A DNA stretch of 64,000 bases from Chamaesiphon minutus PCC 6605 (GCF_000317145.1 NC_019697.1:6220096-6284095); one strand, 5' to 3'. Positions 42,281 through 52,414 are shown, counted from the stretch's first letter. Notes: generated by a model from the sequence alone, not told the origin. Numbers and translations are program-made.

Positions 42281-43450
42281 TTAGATTGAGGCTGGTAGAT
42301 CGGCTCGATTAGCCATTACCAATTCTGCAACTTCAGCCATACATTGCGCTGCCGCCAATGGGGTGTACTGAGCCATAATCTGCTGAGATCGCGCTCCCAT
42401 CGCTAGAATTAAGGTGGGATCGTCCAGGAATAGCTGCATCAGATCGGCTAGCTTATCGGGATCTTCGGGTGTGAAGACATAACCATTTTCCCCAGAGACT
42501 ACCAGTTCTGATGTCCCAGCACCGCTAGAGCACAGGATTGGTTTCCCCAGTAACATCGCTTCGAGCGTCACCACGCCCCAAGTATCTTCCAATGTTGGCA
42601 AGACAAAAACATCAGCGTTGTGAAAATAAGTGCCGATCTTATCGAAGTTCACTCTGCCTGCCCATCGCACGCGATCGCTCAGGTGGTGCTCCTGACAAAA
42701 AGTCTCTAATTCTTGCTGCTGGGGGCCATTTCCGACAACTAGAAGGGTGAATTGTTGGTAGCCTCTGGCTTGCAATAGGCTACAAGCTTGTAGCAACAGC
42801 GGTAAACCCTTGCGGGGAATAATCTGACCTACAAATAAAAAGACTGGCTGATGTGGCGGCAAATTTAGTTGTTCTAGCTGTTCGCCTTCAGCAATAGCTG
42901 GCAATGTGTGCTCGTCTGGAATTTCATAAGGTTGGACAAACACCAACTCTTTTTTGGCTTTCAAGATCTCAATGAGGTACTCACTGCCAGCATTACTGTT
43001 AGTAATGTAAGCATCAGCCATCCAAATCATTAGCCGCCTGACAAATAACCTTGCGGCTGAATTGCGGTAGTCAACTCCTGGCGAACAGCCTTCATAAGCA
43101 ATGATTACTCGCCACCAAAATAAGGGCTTGAGCAGCAAAGCAATCATTGTCCAGATCCCAAACGAACTAGAAAAAATGACTTGTGGTCTAAGTTTGAGTA
43201 GGTGTCCGATAATTTTGGGCGATAGATAGGTAAAGTTATCACCGTAGCTATTTTCATCTTTAGCAATCTCGATCACTTTGAATTCGCCGACTACTTCAAC
43301 TTTAAGTCCTCCTTCTAATCCTTTGGCAAACCCTGGAAATAGACCAGTGAATACGGTTGTGTTGGGAAAAAACTTTGTCAATTCGGCAATCGCAGGTTGC
43401 CAATAAAACCAGGCTACTGGCAACAGCCAAGCAATACGAATATCATGCAT
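42281..43450 (-). CDS. GT4 glycosyltransferase
   Basis: A 389-residue GT4 enzyme with an IRIAWLLPVAWFYWQPAIA N-terminus, VFLFVGQIIPRKGLPLLLQA opening the donor domain, and TLEDTWGVVTLEAMLLGKP as donor loop. It lies 29 bases before the 41094 gene, so they are co-transcribed. It differs from the other GT4 proteins of the cluster in the N-terminal domain, implying a different acceptor. Confidence 0.9.
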   Translation of the reverse strand: MHDIRIAWLLPVAWFYWQPAIAELTKFFPNTTVFTGLFPGFAKGLEGGLKVEVVGEFKVIEIAKDENSYGDNFTYLSPKIIGHLLKLRPQVIFSSSFGIWTMIALLLKPLFWWRVIIAYEGCSPGVDYRNSAARLFVRRLMIWMADAYITNSNAGSEYLIEILKAKKELVFVQPYEIPDEHTLPAIAEGEQLEQLNLPPHQPVFLFVGQIIPRKGLPLLLQACSLLQARGYQQFTLLVVGNGPQQQELETFCQEHHLSDRVRWAGRVNFDKIGTYFHNADVFVLPTLEDTWGVVTLEAMLLGKPILCSSGAGTSELVVSGENGYVFTPEDPDKLADLMQLFLDDPTLILAMGARSQQIMAQYTPLAAAQCMAEVAELVMANRADLPASI

Positions 43451-43570
43451 GTGTAGTTGTATAGATAATTAAGCAGAGAAATGTTAATACTTTTGCATAC
43501 ATATAAACACCTTGCGAGGCATTCTATATTGCCGTATCTATTCGTTTGTTTTCTGGATGCTGATTTTTTT

Positions 43571-44515
43571 TCATGGCAGGCTTTTCCTTAAAAGAGTTTT
43601 TTGAAAATAGTATGCAGACAACATAATAACAAGAATCTTCTCTAATGTAGACAAATAAGCAAAATAGTTTTTAATAAACTCTTTATACCGTGCATGAGGA
43701 TTTTTACTAAGCCAGAAACATGCTAATCCTTTTGAGAAGAATTTATTAGTATACCTTGATAAGTCGGAAAAATTAGTTCGCAACCAATATCCTGTGACAA
43801 GATGTAATTTCATAAAGGTTTCTCTAGACTTGATTATTTCCTTATTTGAATACGCATTATCACCATGCAATCTATAGATTGATATTTTTTTGTCAATAAC
43901 GCATCCTTTACTTTGAGACACGCAAGCCATAGCCAGATATGTATCTCCTAGATAAGTTTTTCTGTCTTCTGGAATTGGAAAAATCTGCTTAAGAATTTTG
44001 CGAGAGAAACTGAACGCAGATGTCTGTGGAACAAATCGAGGGAGTTCACCAGCTCTCATCGAATCTCTAAAATCAATCTCTTCAATGGTTAATAACTGAG
44101 ATTTGCATTCAAACAATGGGTTCAAGATATCTTTTTTTAGTTCGTCTGTTTGCATGGAAAAAAGCGGATGAAAAACCCAGTCAATATCATTAAATTTAGC
44201 AAATACTCTAATGACCTCTTCTACTTTAGTTGGCAGAAAAATGTCGTCAGAATCAAGAAAACAAATAATATTTCCACTACTTTTTACAAAGCCTGCATTA
44301 AATGCTGATGCTTGTCCACCGTTAGGCTTGAACACAGGTTTAATCTTATCTCCATAACTTCTAATAATCTCCTGTGAACTATCTGTAGAACCATCGTCTA
44401 CTACGATAATCTCTGTGTTAAGATAGGTTTGATTTAAAGAGCTATCGATTGCTGCATTAAGATAAGAACCGTAGTTATAATTGTTGATGAGGATACTGAC
44501 CAATGGTTGATTCAT
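43571..44515 (-). CDS. GT2 glycosyltransferase
   Basis: A 314-residue GT-A fold inverting transferase, the only family 2 enzyme here. Motifs: VSILINNYNYGSYLNAAIDS at the start, IIVVDDGSTDSS (first Asp pair), and CFLDSDDIFLP (the DxD metal site). The C-terminal part after about residue 200 is less conserved, basic, and contains one hydrophobic segment. AGGA lies about 10 bases before the ATG. AT-rich relative to the GT4 genes. Confidence 0.92.
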   Translation of the reverse strand: MNQPLVSILINNYNYGSYLNAAIDSSLNQTYLNTEIIVVDDGSTDSSQEIIRSYGDKIKPVFKPNGGQASAFNAGFVKSSGNIICFLDSDDIFLPTKVEEVIRVFAKFNDIDWVFHPLFSMQTDELKKDILNPLFECKSQLLTIEEIDFRDSMRAGELPRFVPQTSAFSFSRKILKQIFPIPEDRKTYLGDTYLAMACVSQSKGCVIDKKISIYRLHGDNAYSNKEIIKSRETFMKLHLVTGYWLRTNFSDLSRYTNKFFSKGLACFWLSKNPHARYKEFIKNYFAYLSTLEKILVIMLSAYYFQKTLLRKSLP

Positions 44516-44634
44516 AACTTAAGTGTCCTAAATTTTTATTGAATTAAAAATAAATTTATTTATTTATTTTTATAAGCAAAATTTAATTTAAATTTACGCT
44601 CAATTAGCTAAATTACATAAAATCTTACCATCTT

Positions 44635-46197
44635 TTAGAACTGGAAATATAGAAACTCACTGGCTTGATTGCAGAAGCCTAGGGAAATAACAAAGATGCC
44701 AAATGTCAGCAAAGCATAACCAAAAGTTGGTTGCCAAGCGTACCAAGCTGGCTGCTGACCGTTGAGGTTTTTGTAGATATCGAGAGCCGCAGGCTCACGC
44801 ATCGTGAACTGATAAAGGTTGGGTAAGAAAAGTGCAACACTCAGTATCAGCAATAGCAACAAAGATCCTTGGATGCCACTATGATAATTTAGCGTTCCAA
44901 ACTCAATTCCAATGCCACGGAGCATACTAAATCTATCTGCAAACATCTCCGGCAGCATTAAGCCATTGCCACCAAACAAGCCCATCAACATGTGACTAGC
45001 ACCGTTCAAAGTTTCAGCTCGAAATATGACCCAGGAAACAATTACTGCCAAGAAAGTTAGCATCCGAGCTAACCAGTAATGATATCCAGACTCAAACACC
45101 AGACCTCTATGTTTAAGAAATTTTTGCCAGCCACGATCGATACATAGGTAAATTCCATGCAGCCCGCCCCAGACAATAAAAGTCCAGCTCGCCCCATGCC
45201 ACAGTCCCCCCAGTAACATGGTGAGTGATAGGTTGATGTAGGTACGTAACTCACCATTGCGGCTACCACCCAACGGAATATAGAGATAGTCACGTAAAAA
45301 TCGACCGAGGCTAATGTGCCAACGCCGCCAAAAATCACCGATTCCGACAGCTTGGTAAGGAGAAAAGAAGTTCATCGGCAGCTTGATATTAAACATATTT
45401 GATAATCCGATCGCCATATCGCTGTAACCGGAAAAATCAAAATAGAGTTGGAGCGTGTAAGCAATGGCGGCTTGCCAAGCAAGAAGGAAGCTAATTGACT
45501 CTCCGCGCTCAGCAGCTATAAAAATTGGTGTAGCAAAAACAGCCACAGAATCAGCGATCGCCGTTTTTTTGAATAGTCCGAAGGCAAATATAGTGAAACC
45601 GACAGCAAGATTGCGATAATCGAGCCGGTAGTTGAATTTTTGAAGTTGGTAATTCAATTCATTAGCGTTTAGGATCGGACCAGCAATCAGATGGGGAAAG
45701 AAGGTAACGAACAGCAAAAAGCGCGGTAAGCTGTATGACTTAACTTCTCCTTTGGCAATACCTACTAAATAGCTCATCTGCTCGAAAGTATAGAAAGAGA
45801 TCCCCAATGGCAGCACAAGACCATCGAGTAGCTCCAATCTGAATCCAAAAGTATTAACTGTATCAATGAAGAAGTTAACGTACTTAAAATAACCAAGAAA
45901 GCTCAGATCGAAGATAATACCGAGGATTAGCAATAACTTGACTGCGGCATTCATTTTCGCACCGTCGGGGAGATTTCTACGCTGATGTGAAAGTGCTATG
46001 CCGATCGCCCAGTTGATAGCAACACTGAATAACAATAGGAGTAGGAACTGATAACTCCAGATCGAATAAAAGATCAGTGAAATCAAAACTAGCCAACCAA
46101 TGACTATAGAGCGATTTTGGAAGATGCTAGCCAGCCAGAAACCACATAAGGCGATCGGTAGATAAATAAAGATAAAATCAATTGAGTTGAACAGCAT
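44635..46197 (-). CDS. MBOAT O-acyltransferase (AlgI-like)
   Basis: A 520-residue polytopic enzyme that passes acyl groups from the cytosol for acetylation of exported sugars. It starts MLFNSIDFIFIYLPIA, carries DFSGYSDMAIGLSNMF and the catalytic His motif LLGGLWHGASWTFIVWGGLHG-like (written here in two parts: GGLWHGAS and TFIVWGGLHG). About ten hydrophobic segments. Its start overlaps the stop of the upstream SGNH-like gene (TAATG), so the two act together, as AlgI does with AlgJ/X. Confidence 0.93.
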   Translation of the reverse strand: MLFNSIDFIFIYLPIALCGFWLASIFQNRSIVIGWLVLISLIFYSIWSYQFLLLLLFSVAINWAIGIALSHQRRNLPDGAKMNAAVKLLLILGIIFDLSFLGYFKYVNFFIDTVNTFGFRLELLDGLVLPLGISFYTFEQMSYLVGIAKGEVKSYSLPRFLLFVTFFPHLIAGPILNANELNYQLQKFNYRLDYRNLAVGFTIFAFGLFKKTAIADSVAVFATPIFIAAERGESISFLLAWQAAIAYTLQLYFDFSGYSDMAIGLSNMFNIKLPMNFFSPYQAVGIGDFWRRWHISLGRFLRDYLYIPLGGSRNGELRTYINLSLTMLLGGLWHGASWTFIVWGGLHGIYLCIDRGWQKFLKHRGLVFESGYHYWLARMLTFLAVIVSWVIFRAETLNGASHMLMGLFGGNGLMLPEMFADRFSMLRGIGIEFGTLNYHSGIQGSLLLLLILSVALFLPNLYQFTMREPAALDIYKNLNGQQPAWYAWQPTFGYALLTFGIFVISLGFCNQASEFLYFQF

Positions 46198-47288
46198 TAC
46201 GATCGCTCCTGGACACTGTTTGTATGATTCTTAATCGAAGGAATAATACTTCTTGTTCTCTTTTCTCTTCCAGCATTATTAGGATGGTAATTTGCATTAA
46301 ACATCAGGTTTGGAGGTAAAAGAGAATCCATCAATGAATCCTGAAAATCAATCCCCAGATCTGTCCAGTATTTTTTAATTTCTTGAGCAGATTTCTTAAA
46401 TGCTAAATCTTGATAACTATCTGTATAAGTTGATACTGGATAGAGCGGAACTATTTTTGCTCCCTTATTTGTTGCCAACTTCACAAATTGCCGAATATAA
46501 CCACCAGGATCGATATTTGAAATCGACCTTGGCATAGCTGTTTTGATAACAGCCTGATTCACCTGAGCATCTTCAGATTCCATGTTACAAGTCTCATCTC
46601 CATATTGATTAAAAGTATAGCCACTGTAACATCCACCATCTAACTGCTGTTGCTGGAGTCTGTCTAAGATGTCTTTTTTATTCAAGTTTCTACGAAAGTA
46701 GCTCATGTATTCTTTCTTACCATTCCCTGAAAATACATTACTAAAAAAGAAATTTACAATCGACGTTGCTGATATTTTTTCGAGAGAATTTCTGTCGTAA
46801 GAAATCATAAACCGAGCAAGTATATCACCTTTTTTAAAGTCATCAGAAATACCTGACGAAGAGTAAAATTCATACTCCAGTGGCAATATAATAATATCTC
46901 CTTTCCTAATTAGCTTTTCCGCTCTACTCAGAATATAAGCTCCACCTAGTCCAGCATGTGAACCTAGATTAATTGTTGTTAATCTAGTTTCTTGCGAGAT
47001 TGTTTTTGCTGACAATCCAAATAAACTATTGCTACCTGATATTATTAGAATTTTCGGTCGATCGAGCGGAGCAGCTAATGCCATTTTTTCTTTCTTAGCA
47101 AACATTAAATCCACCCAATCTTGAGTGCTAACCATCCGACCTGTTGACAAGAAGATATTTAGATCGAGTAGTGTTTTTGAAAAAAGACAAGTAGACAATA
47201 AGATAAGAGCAGTCAATAAATATTTTTGATACTGCCGATCTGGATATTTTGATTTAGGGCTGCTATTTGTAAAAAAATTGGGTCTCAT
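46197..47288 (-). CDS. SGNH-like membrane protein, acyltransferase partner
   Basis: A 363-residue protein with one N-terminal membrane helix (YLLTALILLSTCLFSKTLL) and a periplasmic domain. ILIISGSNSLFGLSAKT holds the nucleophile-block position (GSNS instead of GDS), LPLEYEFYSS lies in block III, and NYHPNNAGREKR near the C-terminus supplies the His. The layout fits AlgJ/AlgX-type or DUF1574-like partners of MBOAT enzymes that complete O-acetylation. It is coupled to the MBOAT gene by TAATG. Sequence identity to named members is low, so the call is by motif and context. Confidence 0.7.
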   Translation of the reverse strand: MRPNFFTNSSPKSKYPDRQYQKYLLTALILLSTCLFSKTLLDLNIFLSTGRMVSTQDWVDLMFAKKEKMALAAPLDRPKILIISGSNSLFGLSAKTISQETRLTTINLGSHAGLGGAYILSRAEKLIRKGDIIILPLEYEFYSSSGISDDFKKGDILARFMISYDRNSLEKISATSIVNFFFSNVFSGNGKKEYMSYFRRNLNKKDILDRLQQQQLDGGCYSGYTFNQYGDETCNMESEDAQVNQAVIKTAMPRSISNIDPGGYIRQFVKLATNKGAKIVPLYPVSTYTDSYQDLAFKKSAQEIKKYWTDLGIDFQDSLMDSLLPPNLMFNANYHPNNAGREKRTRSIIPSIKNHTNSVQERS

Positions 47289-47343
47289 GCTGGGTCAAGA
47301 TAGTGGAACTGACTGGGAGAATGGTCAAAAATAGCTACTAAGC

Positions 47344-48186
47344 CTATTTGACACCAACAACAGTCATGCCTCTAAACAGCATTGGCAAACTGGCAATTTT
47401 CCGTCGCAGCGGGAAGGGTAAAATCTGCAGAAATGATTCGATCGCCACAAATAGCCACATAGTAAGCGAAGATAGGGGGATTTGAAGATGAGTCGTTTTA
47501 TAGCTTTTGTAGAGACTCACTTTGGAAAATCCGGCTGTACAAAACAGTTGATATAGCTCACTGAGTAGATATTCTTTCAAATGAAATCCAGTTGCTACCT
47601 CATCAAAATACTGTGAGACATCGTGAGGGCCAGATAATCGATTGGGTGTGATACAGATATAGGTACCACCAGGAACCAGCGTGCGACAGACAGCTTGGAG
47701 TTGTTCGACTGCATCATCAGGATGTAAATGTTCCATCAATTGATGGCTGTATGCTAGGTTAACCGAGTTATCGGGGAGCGGGATGGAACAGCCATCCGAG
47801 ATAATTAGTTCAAAGTTGTCTGGCATCGCTAAATTTTTGGTAATCTCATTAGAAACATCTAGTGCATAAACTTTTTTAACGTGTTTTGTAATCTCTAGGG
47901 AGAGAGTACAATCTCCAGGTCCAATTTCCAGAAAGATAAGATCGGGAATTAGGAAACTCTCAATCAACTGCATCCGCTGGGCTACGATCCAGGCAGCCGC
48001 TGCTGGATCGGCTTTCACACTTAACTGTGGGAGAAAATAAATTTTAGTAAATAATTCATCATATAGCTCTGTATATAAGTATTGACGTTCTTGTTTAGTT
48101 GAGTTTCGCAATCGCTTTGCTAAACTTTTCTCAAGCTCATAATGTTCTTTAATCTGTTCGACATTGTAGCTATAAGCATCTGACAT
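47344..48186 (-). CDS. SAM-dependent methyltransferase
   Basis: A 280-residue class I methyltransferase: motif I FLEIGPGDCTLSLEITKHV, then VYALDVSNEI, VNLAYSHQLMEHLHPDD and GGTYICITPNRLSGPHDVS. The C-terminal part ends with a hydrophobic helix (LTMWLFVAIESFLQIL), perhaps membrane contact. I prefer the ATG at 48186, with GAGG upstream, over 48291. It probably methylates a sugar of the repeat unit or a capping position (inference). Confidence 0.88.
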   Translation of the reverse strand: MSDAYSYNVEQIKEHYELEKSLAKRLRNSTKQERQYLYTELYDELFTKIYFLPQLSVKADPAAAAWIVAQRMQLIESFLIPDLIFLEIGPGDCTLSLEITKHVKKVYALDVSNEITKNLAMPDNFELIISDGCSIPLPDNSVNLAYSHQLMEHLHPDDAVEQLQAVCRTLVPGGTYICITPNRLSGPHDVSQYFDEVATGFHLKEYLLSELYQLFCTAGFSKVSLYKSYKTTHLQIPLSSLTMWLFVAIESFLQILPFPLRRKIASLPMLFRGMTVVGVK

Positions 48187-48280
48187 ATTACTAGTCCTCG
48201 CTGATTTTTCCATAAATACTTGATTACAATCTATAATGATCACAATCGACAACACATAGATAAAACTATGGGTGAAATCT

Positions 48281-49387
48281 TCAAGTAACACCTAAAATTT
48301 TGAGATACTTTTGGGTGGCAGTTTCCACATCAAACCGAGCCAGCGAGATTGAGTCGATAGATTTAACTCGACCCGATAACACCTGTAGAATGGCATCTGC
48401 CAGGGCGTCGCTGTCTCCTACAGGAGTCAAGTAGCCATATTTACCATCAGCTAAGATCTCTGATGGGCCACTTTCACAATCGGTAGATACGACCGGGATG
48501 CCTAACGCCATTGCTTCAATTAGGACTACCCCTAAGCCTTCCCAAGCAGATGACAGGACAAATACTGCTGATCGCGCCATATAGGCATAGGGATTCTGGA
48601 CGTGTCCAGGCAAATCCACATCATCTTGCAGACCCATAGCTTGGATGAGAGCTTCTAGTTCTGGGCGGTCAGGTCCCCAGCCCAAGATAACCAGACGCGT
48701 GGGTCTTACTTGTCGTACTTTTGCAAAAGCGCGGATCAGATTGGGAAAATCTTTTTGCTGTTCCAATTTACCAACACCCAAAATCACTGGCACCTCTGCC
48801 GAGCTAAACCAAGGATGCTCCACTGGCTCTCTAGCCTGCTCAAACATTTGGGAACTAATTACTGGGTTGTAAATTGTCTCAATGCTTGCTAACGGTAGCG
48901 AAGCGATCTCAGCAAGGTCTCGAGCAACTCCTTGAGAAACGGCAATAATGGCATCAGCCCAGGGATACAAGATCCGAACGAACATAGGTACCAATCGTAT
49001 CTTCAGTTTGGTTGCATTCCTAGCTGTTTTTGAAAGTTGGTTATGTTCAGCGACAACCAGCCGCAGTGGGACTCCCGCGATCTGTTTGGCCAACAGCGCA
49101 ATTTCATTGAGGTAATGATCGGTTGCCAGCAAGGCTATTGGTCGCTCTTTCTTGATATAACGCACTAGTCCTGGCAGACTCAGATACACGTTACGGGCAT
49201 TTAAGTCGATGACCCTAGTTTCCACTGGCATTTGCCATAGATGAGTACTATCGGCTCTGTTGAGGATTAGGTCAACTTTCACACCCAACTTGACAAAATT
49301 ATGTGCCAGATGAGCTGTAATCCGCTCGATGCCGCCGCCACCAAATGAGCCGAGAAAGAAAGCTACGCGAGGATTTAGTTCGGGCAT
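48281..49387 (-). CDS. GT4 glycosyltransferase
   Basis: A 368-residue GT4 enzyme with FLGSFGGGGIERITAHLAHN at the N-terminus, VGKLEQQKDFPNLIRAFAKV opening the donor domain, and SSAWEGLGVVLIEAMALGIPV as donor loop. It is a paralogue of the 41094 gene. AGAGG lies 7 bases before the ATG. Upstream, a small plus-strand reading frame begins 95 bases away, so this gene may start a transcript of its own. Confidence 0.92.
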   Translation of the reverse strand: MPELNPRVAFFLGSFGGGGIERITAHLAHNFVKLGVKVDLILNRADSTHLWQMPVETRVIDLNARNVYLSLPGLVRYIKKERPIALLATDHYLNEIALLAKQIAGVPLRLVVAEHNQLSKTARNATKLKIRLVPMFVRILYPWADAIIAVSQGVARDLAEIASLPLASIETIYNPVISSQMFEQAREPVEHPWFSSAEVPVILGVGKLEQQKDFPNLIRAFAKVRQVRPTRLVILGWGPDRPELEALIQAMGLQDDVDLPGHVQNPYAYMARSAVFVLSSAWEGLGVVLIEAMALGIPVVSTDCESGPSEILADGKYGYLTPVGDSDALADAILQVLSGRVKSIDSISLARFDVETATQKYLKILGVT

Positions 49388-49482
49388 TGAAATACCTCTA
49401 AAATAATTGTGTTCGGGGACATTATTAAATAAATCGAAGATAATTTAGTGAGTACGTAAAAGATTTTGTGCTAATTCATAAA

Positions 49483-49659
49483 ATGATGTCTAGATTTAAG
49501 TTTTTGATCCTATCAAGTGTATTTTTATGTCTTTGCGATCCTGCATTAGCTGAAGGATCGGAGCAAGGTGGCAACCAACAATCGCCCTTACAGGTGATTG
49601 TGTCAATTGTAATAACTGCGATTGTACTTAGAGTCTTACGCACTTTTAAATTGCCCTAA
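49483..49659 (+). CDS. Small membrane protein inside the EPS cluster
   Basis: A 58-residue protein with a signal-like N-terminus (FKFLILSSVFLCLCDPALAEG), a short polar loop, and a second hydrophobic segment (VIVSIVITAIVLRVL) ending in RTFKLP. It could be a secreted peptide precursor or a tiny two-helix membrane protein. It is on the opposite strand to all nearby EPS genes. There is no ribosome site I can call; two adjacent ATGs at 49483 and 49486. Not recognised. Confidence 0.55.
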   Translation: MMSRFKFLILSSVFLCLCDPALAEGSEQGGNQQSPLQVIVSIVITAIVLRVLRTFKLP

Positions 49660-49680
49660 GTTAAGCGATTCTCGAGCGAA

Positions 49681-51021
49681 CTATGTTTGTAAGCTCTTGG
49701 GAGTCTCAAGTCTAGACTTCTGCCAATCTAATCCAATCAAGCTAGCGACAACCAGAGTGTAGCCTGGTTCTTCCAACTGGGAGAAGATCGTACCAAAGAC
49801 GAATATTGTCAACATTAGGTATTTAGCTGTATCTGTCACACAAACATAACGCCAGACCAAGATTGCCAGATAAAAATAAGTTCCTAATCCCAGTAGTCCC
49901 AAATCACCCCAGATGCCTGCCCAACCAAATAGAGGAGAAAACATACTCGATTGATCCCCCAGCCAACTGTTGGCTACGGCTGTCCAAACAGAGACACTAG
50001 CTGGATGGATGGTTGCCCCCAGTGGTTGAAATAAATTCCAATAGCTAGGGATCATCCATCCACCCAATCGTCCCACTGTATGACCAGGACCCAATCCCAA
50101 CCACCAATTGAGGGGTGAGTGAAAATACTGCGGTACGATCCGAAAGGTCGCAAATTTTAACTGGGTTGCTTCCCCTTCTGGGCCATAAATTTCTGGTCTG
50201 ATCCATGTTTTGTAGGCGGCAAGAAATTCAAAATTATAGATAGCCCAGTAGAAGACACTGAAAAACAGCACTCCAATAATAAAGTATAGTATTGCCTTAG
50301 TTAGATCTTTAAAGGTCACAAAATACAAAATTATGTATCCGACGATAAATGATAGCAATACTTGCTTAGTATCTGAGATAATCACCTGATTGAGACAAGC
50401 TAACAATACCGCAATCCGAAACCAGAGTGGTTTTTCTTTAGCATTTACACAATAGTAAATGCCAAAAGTCATCGCTACAGAACCACCAATAACATGTCCA
50501 GCACCCTGACCAATAAAAATTCCCTTAATATTATCTTCTTTACCAAAGAGCTTTTCCATGTGAAACACGTATTTCTGAATATAGGCAAAGATCGTGTTAA
50601 TTAGACACGCTTGCAAAATCCAATTACGAAAGTTCTGATAACTGTGGGATGTCATCGGCATACTGACAATCGTCAGAATCAAAATAAATGGTTCTGTTAG
50701 CAATAAGTAGTCTAAAACTGTATTAATAATTCCAGCATGATTGAGTAAAGCACTGGCAAACAAAACTATTAATAACAGAAACAATCCCAGTAAAAGACTT
50801 TTGGAGATAGCAATTTGTTGGCGATCTTTACTCCGAGAGTTAAACAATACTGAAGCACAAGCAAGCGGAACGGCAAAAAAATGCAGGAAGTTGATTGTAG
50901 AAGGAATTTTGAATATAGTAAAAACTCTAGAAAAGAGAGCGGTGCCTAGTCCAAACAACGTCAACTTTAAGTTCGTAACATATCCTTTTGATTTAGGTGC
51001 TAATTTTAATCCTGTGTTCAT
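49681..51021 (-). CDS. Wzy-like polymerase / O-antigen-ligase-type membrane protein
   Basis: A 446-residue polytopic protein with about 10-12 helices, a large loop near the C-terminal half (LGLGPGHTVGRLGGWMIPSY), and LPLFGWAGIWGDLGLLGLG-like sequence following. These features fit the O-antigen polymerase/ligase superfamily, whose members join repeat units on the periplasmic side. Short sequence motifs are weak in this family, so the call rests on topology, size and position in the cluster. Confidence 0.7.
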   Translation of the reverse strand: MNTGLKLAPKSKGYVTNLKLTLFGLGTALFSRVFTIFKIPSTINFLHFFAVPLACASVLFNSRSKDRQQIAISKSLLLGLFLLLIVLFASALLNHAGIINTVLDYLLLTEPFILILTIVSMPMTSHSYQNFRNWILQACLINTIFAYIQKYVFHMEKLFGKEDNIKGIFIGQGAGHVIGGSVAMTFGIYYCVNAKEKPLWFRIAVLLACLNQVIISDTKQVLLSFIVGYIILYFVTFKDLTKAILYFIIGVLFFSVFYWAIYNFEFLAAYKTWIRPEIYGPEGEATQLKFATFRIVPQYFHSPLNWWLGLGPGHTVGRLGGWMIPSYWNLFQPLGATIHPASVSVWTAVANSWLGDQSSMFSPLFGWAGIWGDLGLLGLGTYFYLAILVWRYVCVTDTAKYLMLTIFVFGTIFSQLEEPGYTLVVASLIGLDWQKSRLETPKSLQT

Positions 51022-51142
51022 TTACAAGTAAATTGGTGCAGAATAATTATATTTAAGTTCTTAAAATAGATAAAATTACATAGCAGGTTACAATTCAAGA
51101 TGTATTAACTTCATAGGTAGAATCAACATACCTATAATTTAA

Positions 51143-52414
51143 TTACAAGAGATCGGGAAATAATTGTTTAAAAATTGTGCTGGCATATAGCTCGATCGAG
51201 TTTTGTTCGGCAAATAGTTTCATTTGACTGGGATTGGATAATGTTGGCGGTGACACCGATAGAAAAGTAGCAAGTGCCCGAGCAATTTCTGTCGGTTTGG
51301 TAGAATCTACCACTAAACCTAACTGGTATCGCCGTGCCAACTCGCCCATTAAACCATAATCAGAACTCAATACAGGTTTGCCTGCCGCCGCCGCCAGCAG
51401 CAGGATTCCACTCATACCAACATGACGTTGATAGGGAGCCAAGATGACATCTGCCAATTGAAAATAAGGAGGGACATCTGCTTCGGGAATAAAATCGTAA
51501 TGCTCGATCGCTTGAAGTGGTAATGTTTGACGAATTACTGCAATTTTTTGGTGAATAGTTGCTTGTCGTGCCGGATCGGTTCCACCCACTAATAGTAAGC
51601 AAAGGCGATCGCAAAGTTCTGACGATAATAATTGGATCGCCTCTAAAAGTTGATAAATTCCTTTGCGCTCGTCCAAACCACCAAATAGCAAAAATACACG
51701 CCGATGTGCTTCGATCCCCAACTCTGTTTTTAAAGTTGCCAGATCTGATGGCATCGCGGGGTAAGGTTGAACTGGGTCGGCAAGATGGACGATCTTAGTA
51801 GTATGGTGTTGGGACGCGATTGCCTTAACCGCAAAGGGATCGAGACAAAACATGGTCTGAAGTTGGGGGTTGTTCGAGATCCGCGAGAAGGTTAACCGTT
51901 CTCGCCAATATTGAAGCTTGTCGTGGCGATCGGGACAGTAATTTTCAAACATCTTGTAGTGAAAAGTCGGTCTAAAGTAGATCCCCGAAAATGGACAGGG
52001 TGACTGCATCCCCATCGCTAGTGGGAGTTCGCAAGTATCTAAATACATGATTAACGCGTGGGTTGTTTGCAAATCTTTGGCATATTTGCAAAAAATTTGC
52101 CATTCGCGCACGTTACGGAGTGCGCGACTCAGCCCCGAATGACGGGAGCCTAATGACGTTGCTTCTGCTGCTGAAATCGGGACTAAATCGATTGGCACAT
52201 CTTGGTTGCGGTCGATCGCCGCAACTGTATCTTGATGGATGTCCGCAAACTGCGGTAAAACAACGATATCAATCGCCCCCCTAAATCCTTGCTGGTATGC
52301 CCGCTCGACTAGATGTTGAATATAATTACCGTGATGCCCTCCCAACGCTAGGTCGAATAACATTAGCCGAGGCGAGTTGTAGATCGACTGTCGGGCAGGG
52401 GCTGAATACTTCAT
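51143..52414 (-). CDS. GT4-like glycosyltransferase, atypical donor loop
   Basis: A 423-residue GT-B protein. LMLFDLALGGHHGNYIQHLV starts the acceptor domain, FLLFGGLDERKGIYQLLEAI the donor domain, and HVGMSGILLLAAAAGKPVLS takes the place of the usual donor loop. The conserved Glu of EX7E is not evident there (Gly/Ser instead), so donor binding may differ or the enzyme may be inactive. It is followed by the 52464 GT on the same strand after 49 bases. Confidence 0.82.
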   Translation of the reverse strand: MKYSAPARQSIYNSPRLMLFDLALGGHHGNYIQHLVERAYQQGFRGAIDIVVLPQFADIHQDTVAAIDRNQDVPIDLVPISAAEATSLGSRHSGLSRALRNVREWQIFCKYAKDLQTTHALIMYLDTCELPLAMGMQSPCPFSGIYFRPTFHYKMFENYCPDRHDKLQYWRERLTFSRISNNPQLQTMFCLDPFAVKAIASQHHTTKIVHLADPVQPYPAMPSDLATLKTELGIEAHRRVFLLFGGLDERKGIYQLLEAIQLLSSELCDRLCLLLVGGTDPARQATIHQKIAVIRQTLPLQAIEHYDFIPEADVPPYFQLADVILAPYQRHVGMSGILLLAAAAGKPVLSSDYGLMGELARRYQLGLVVDSTKPTEIARALATFLSVSPPTLSNPSQMKLFAEQNSIELYASTIFKQLFPDLL

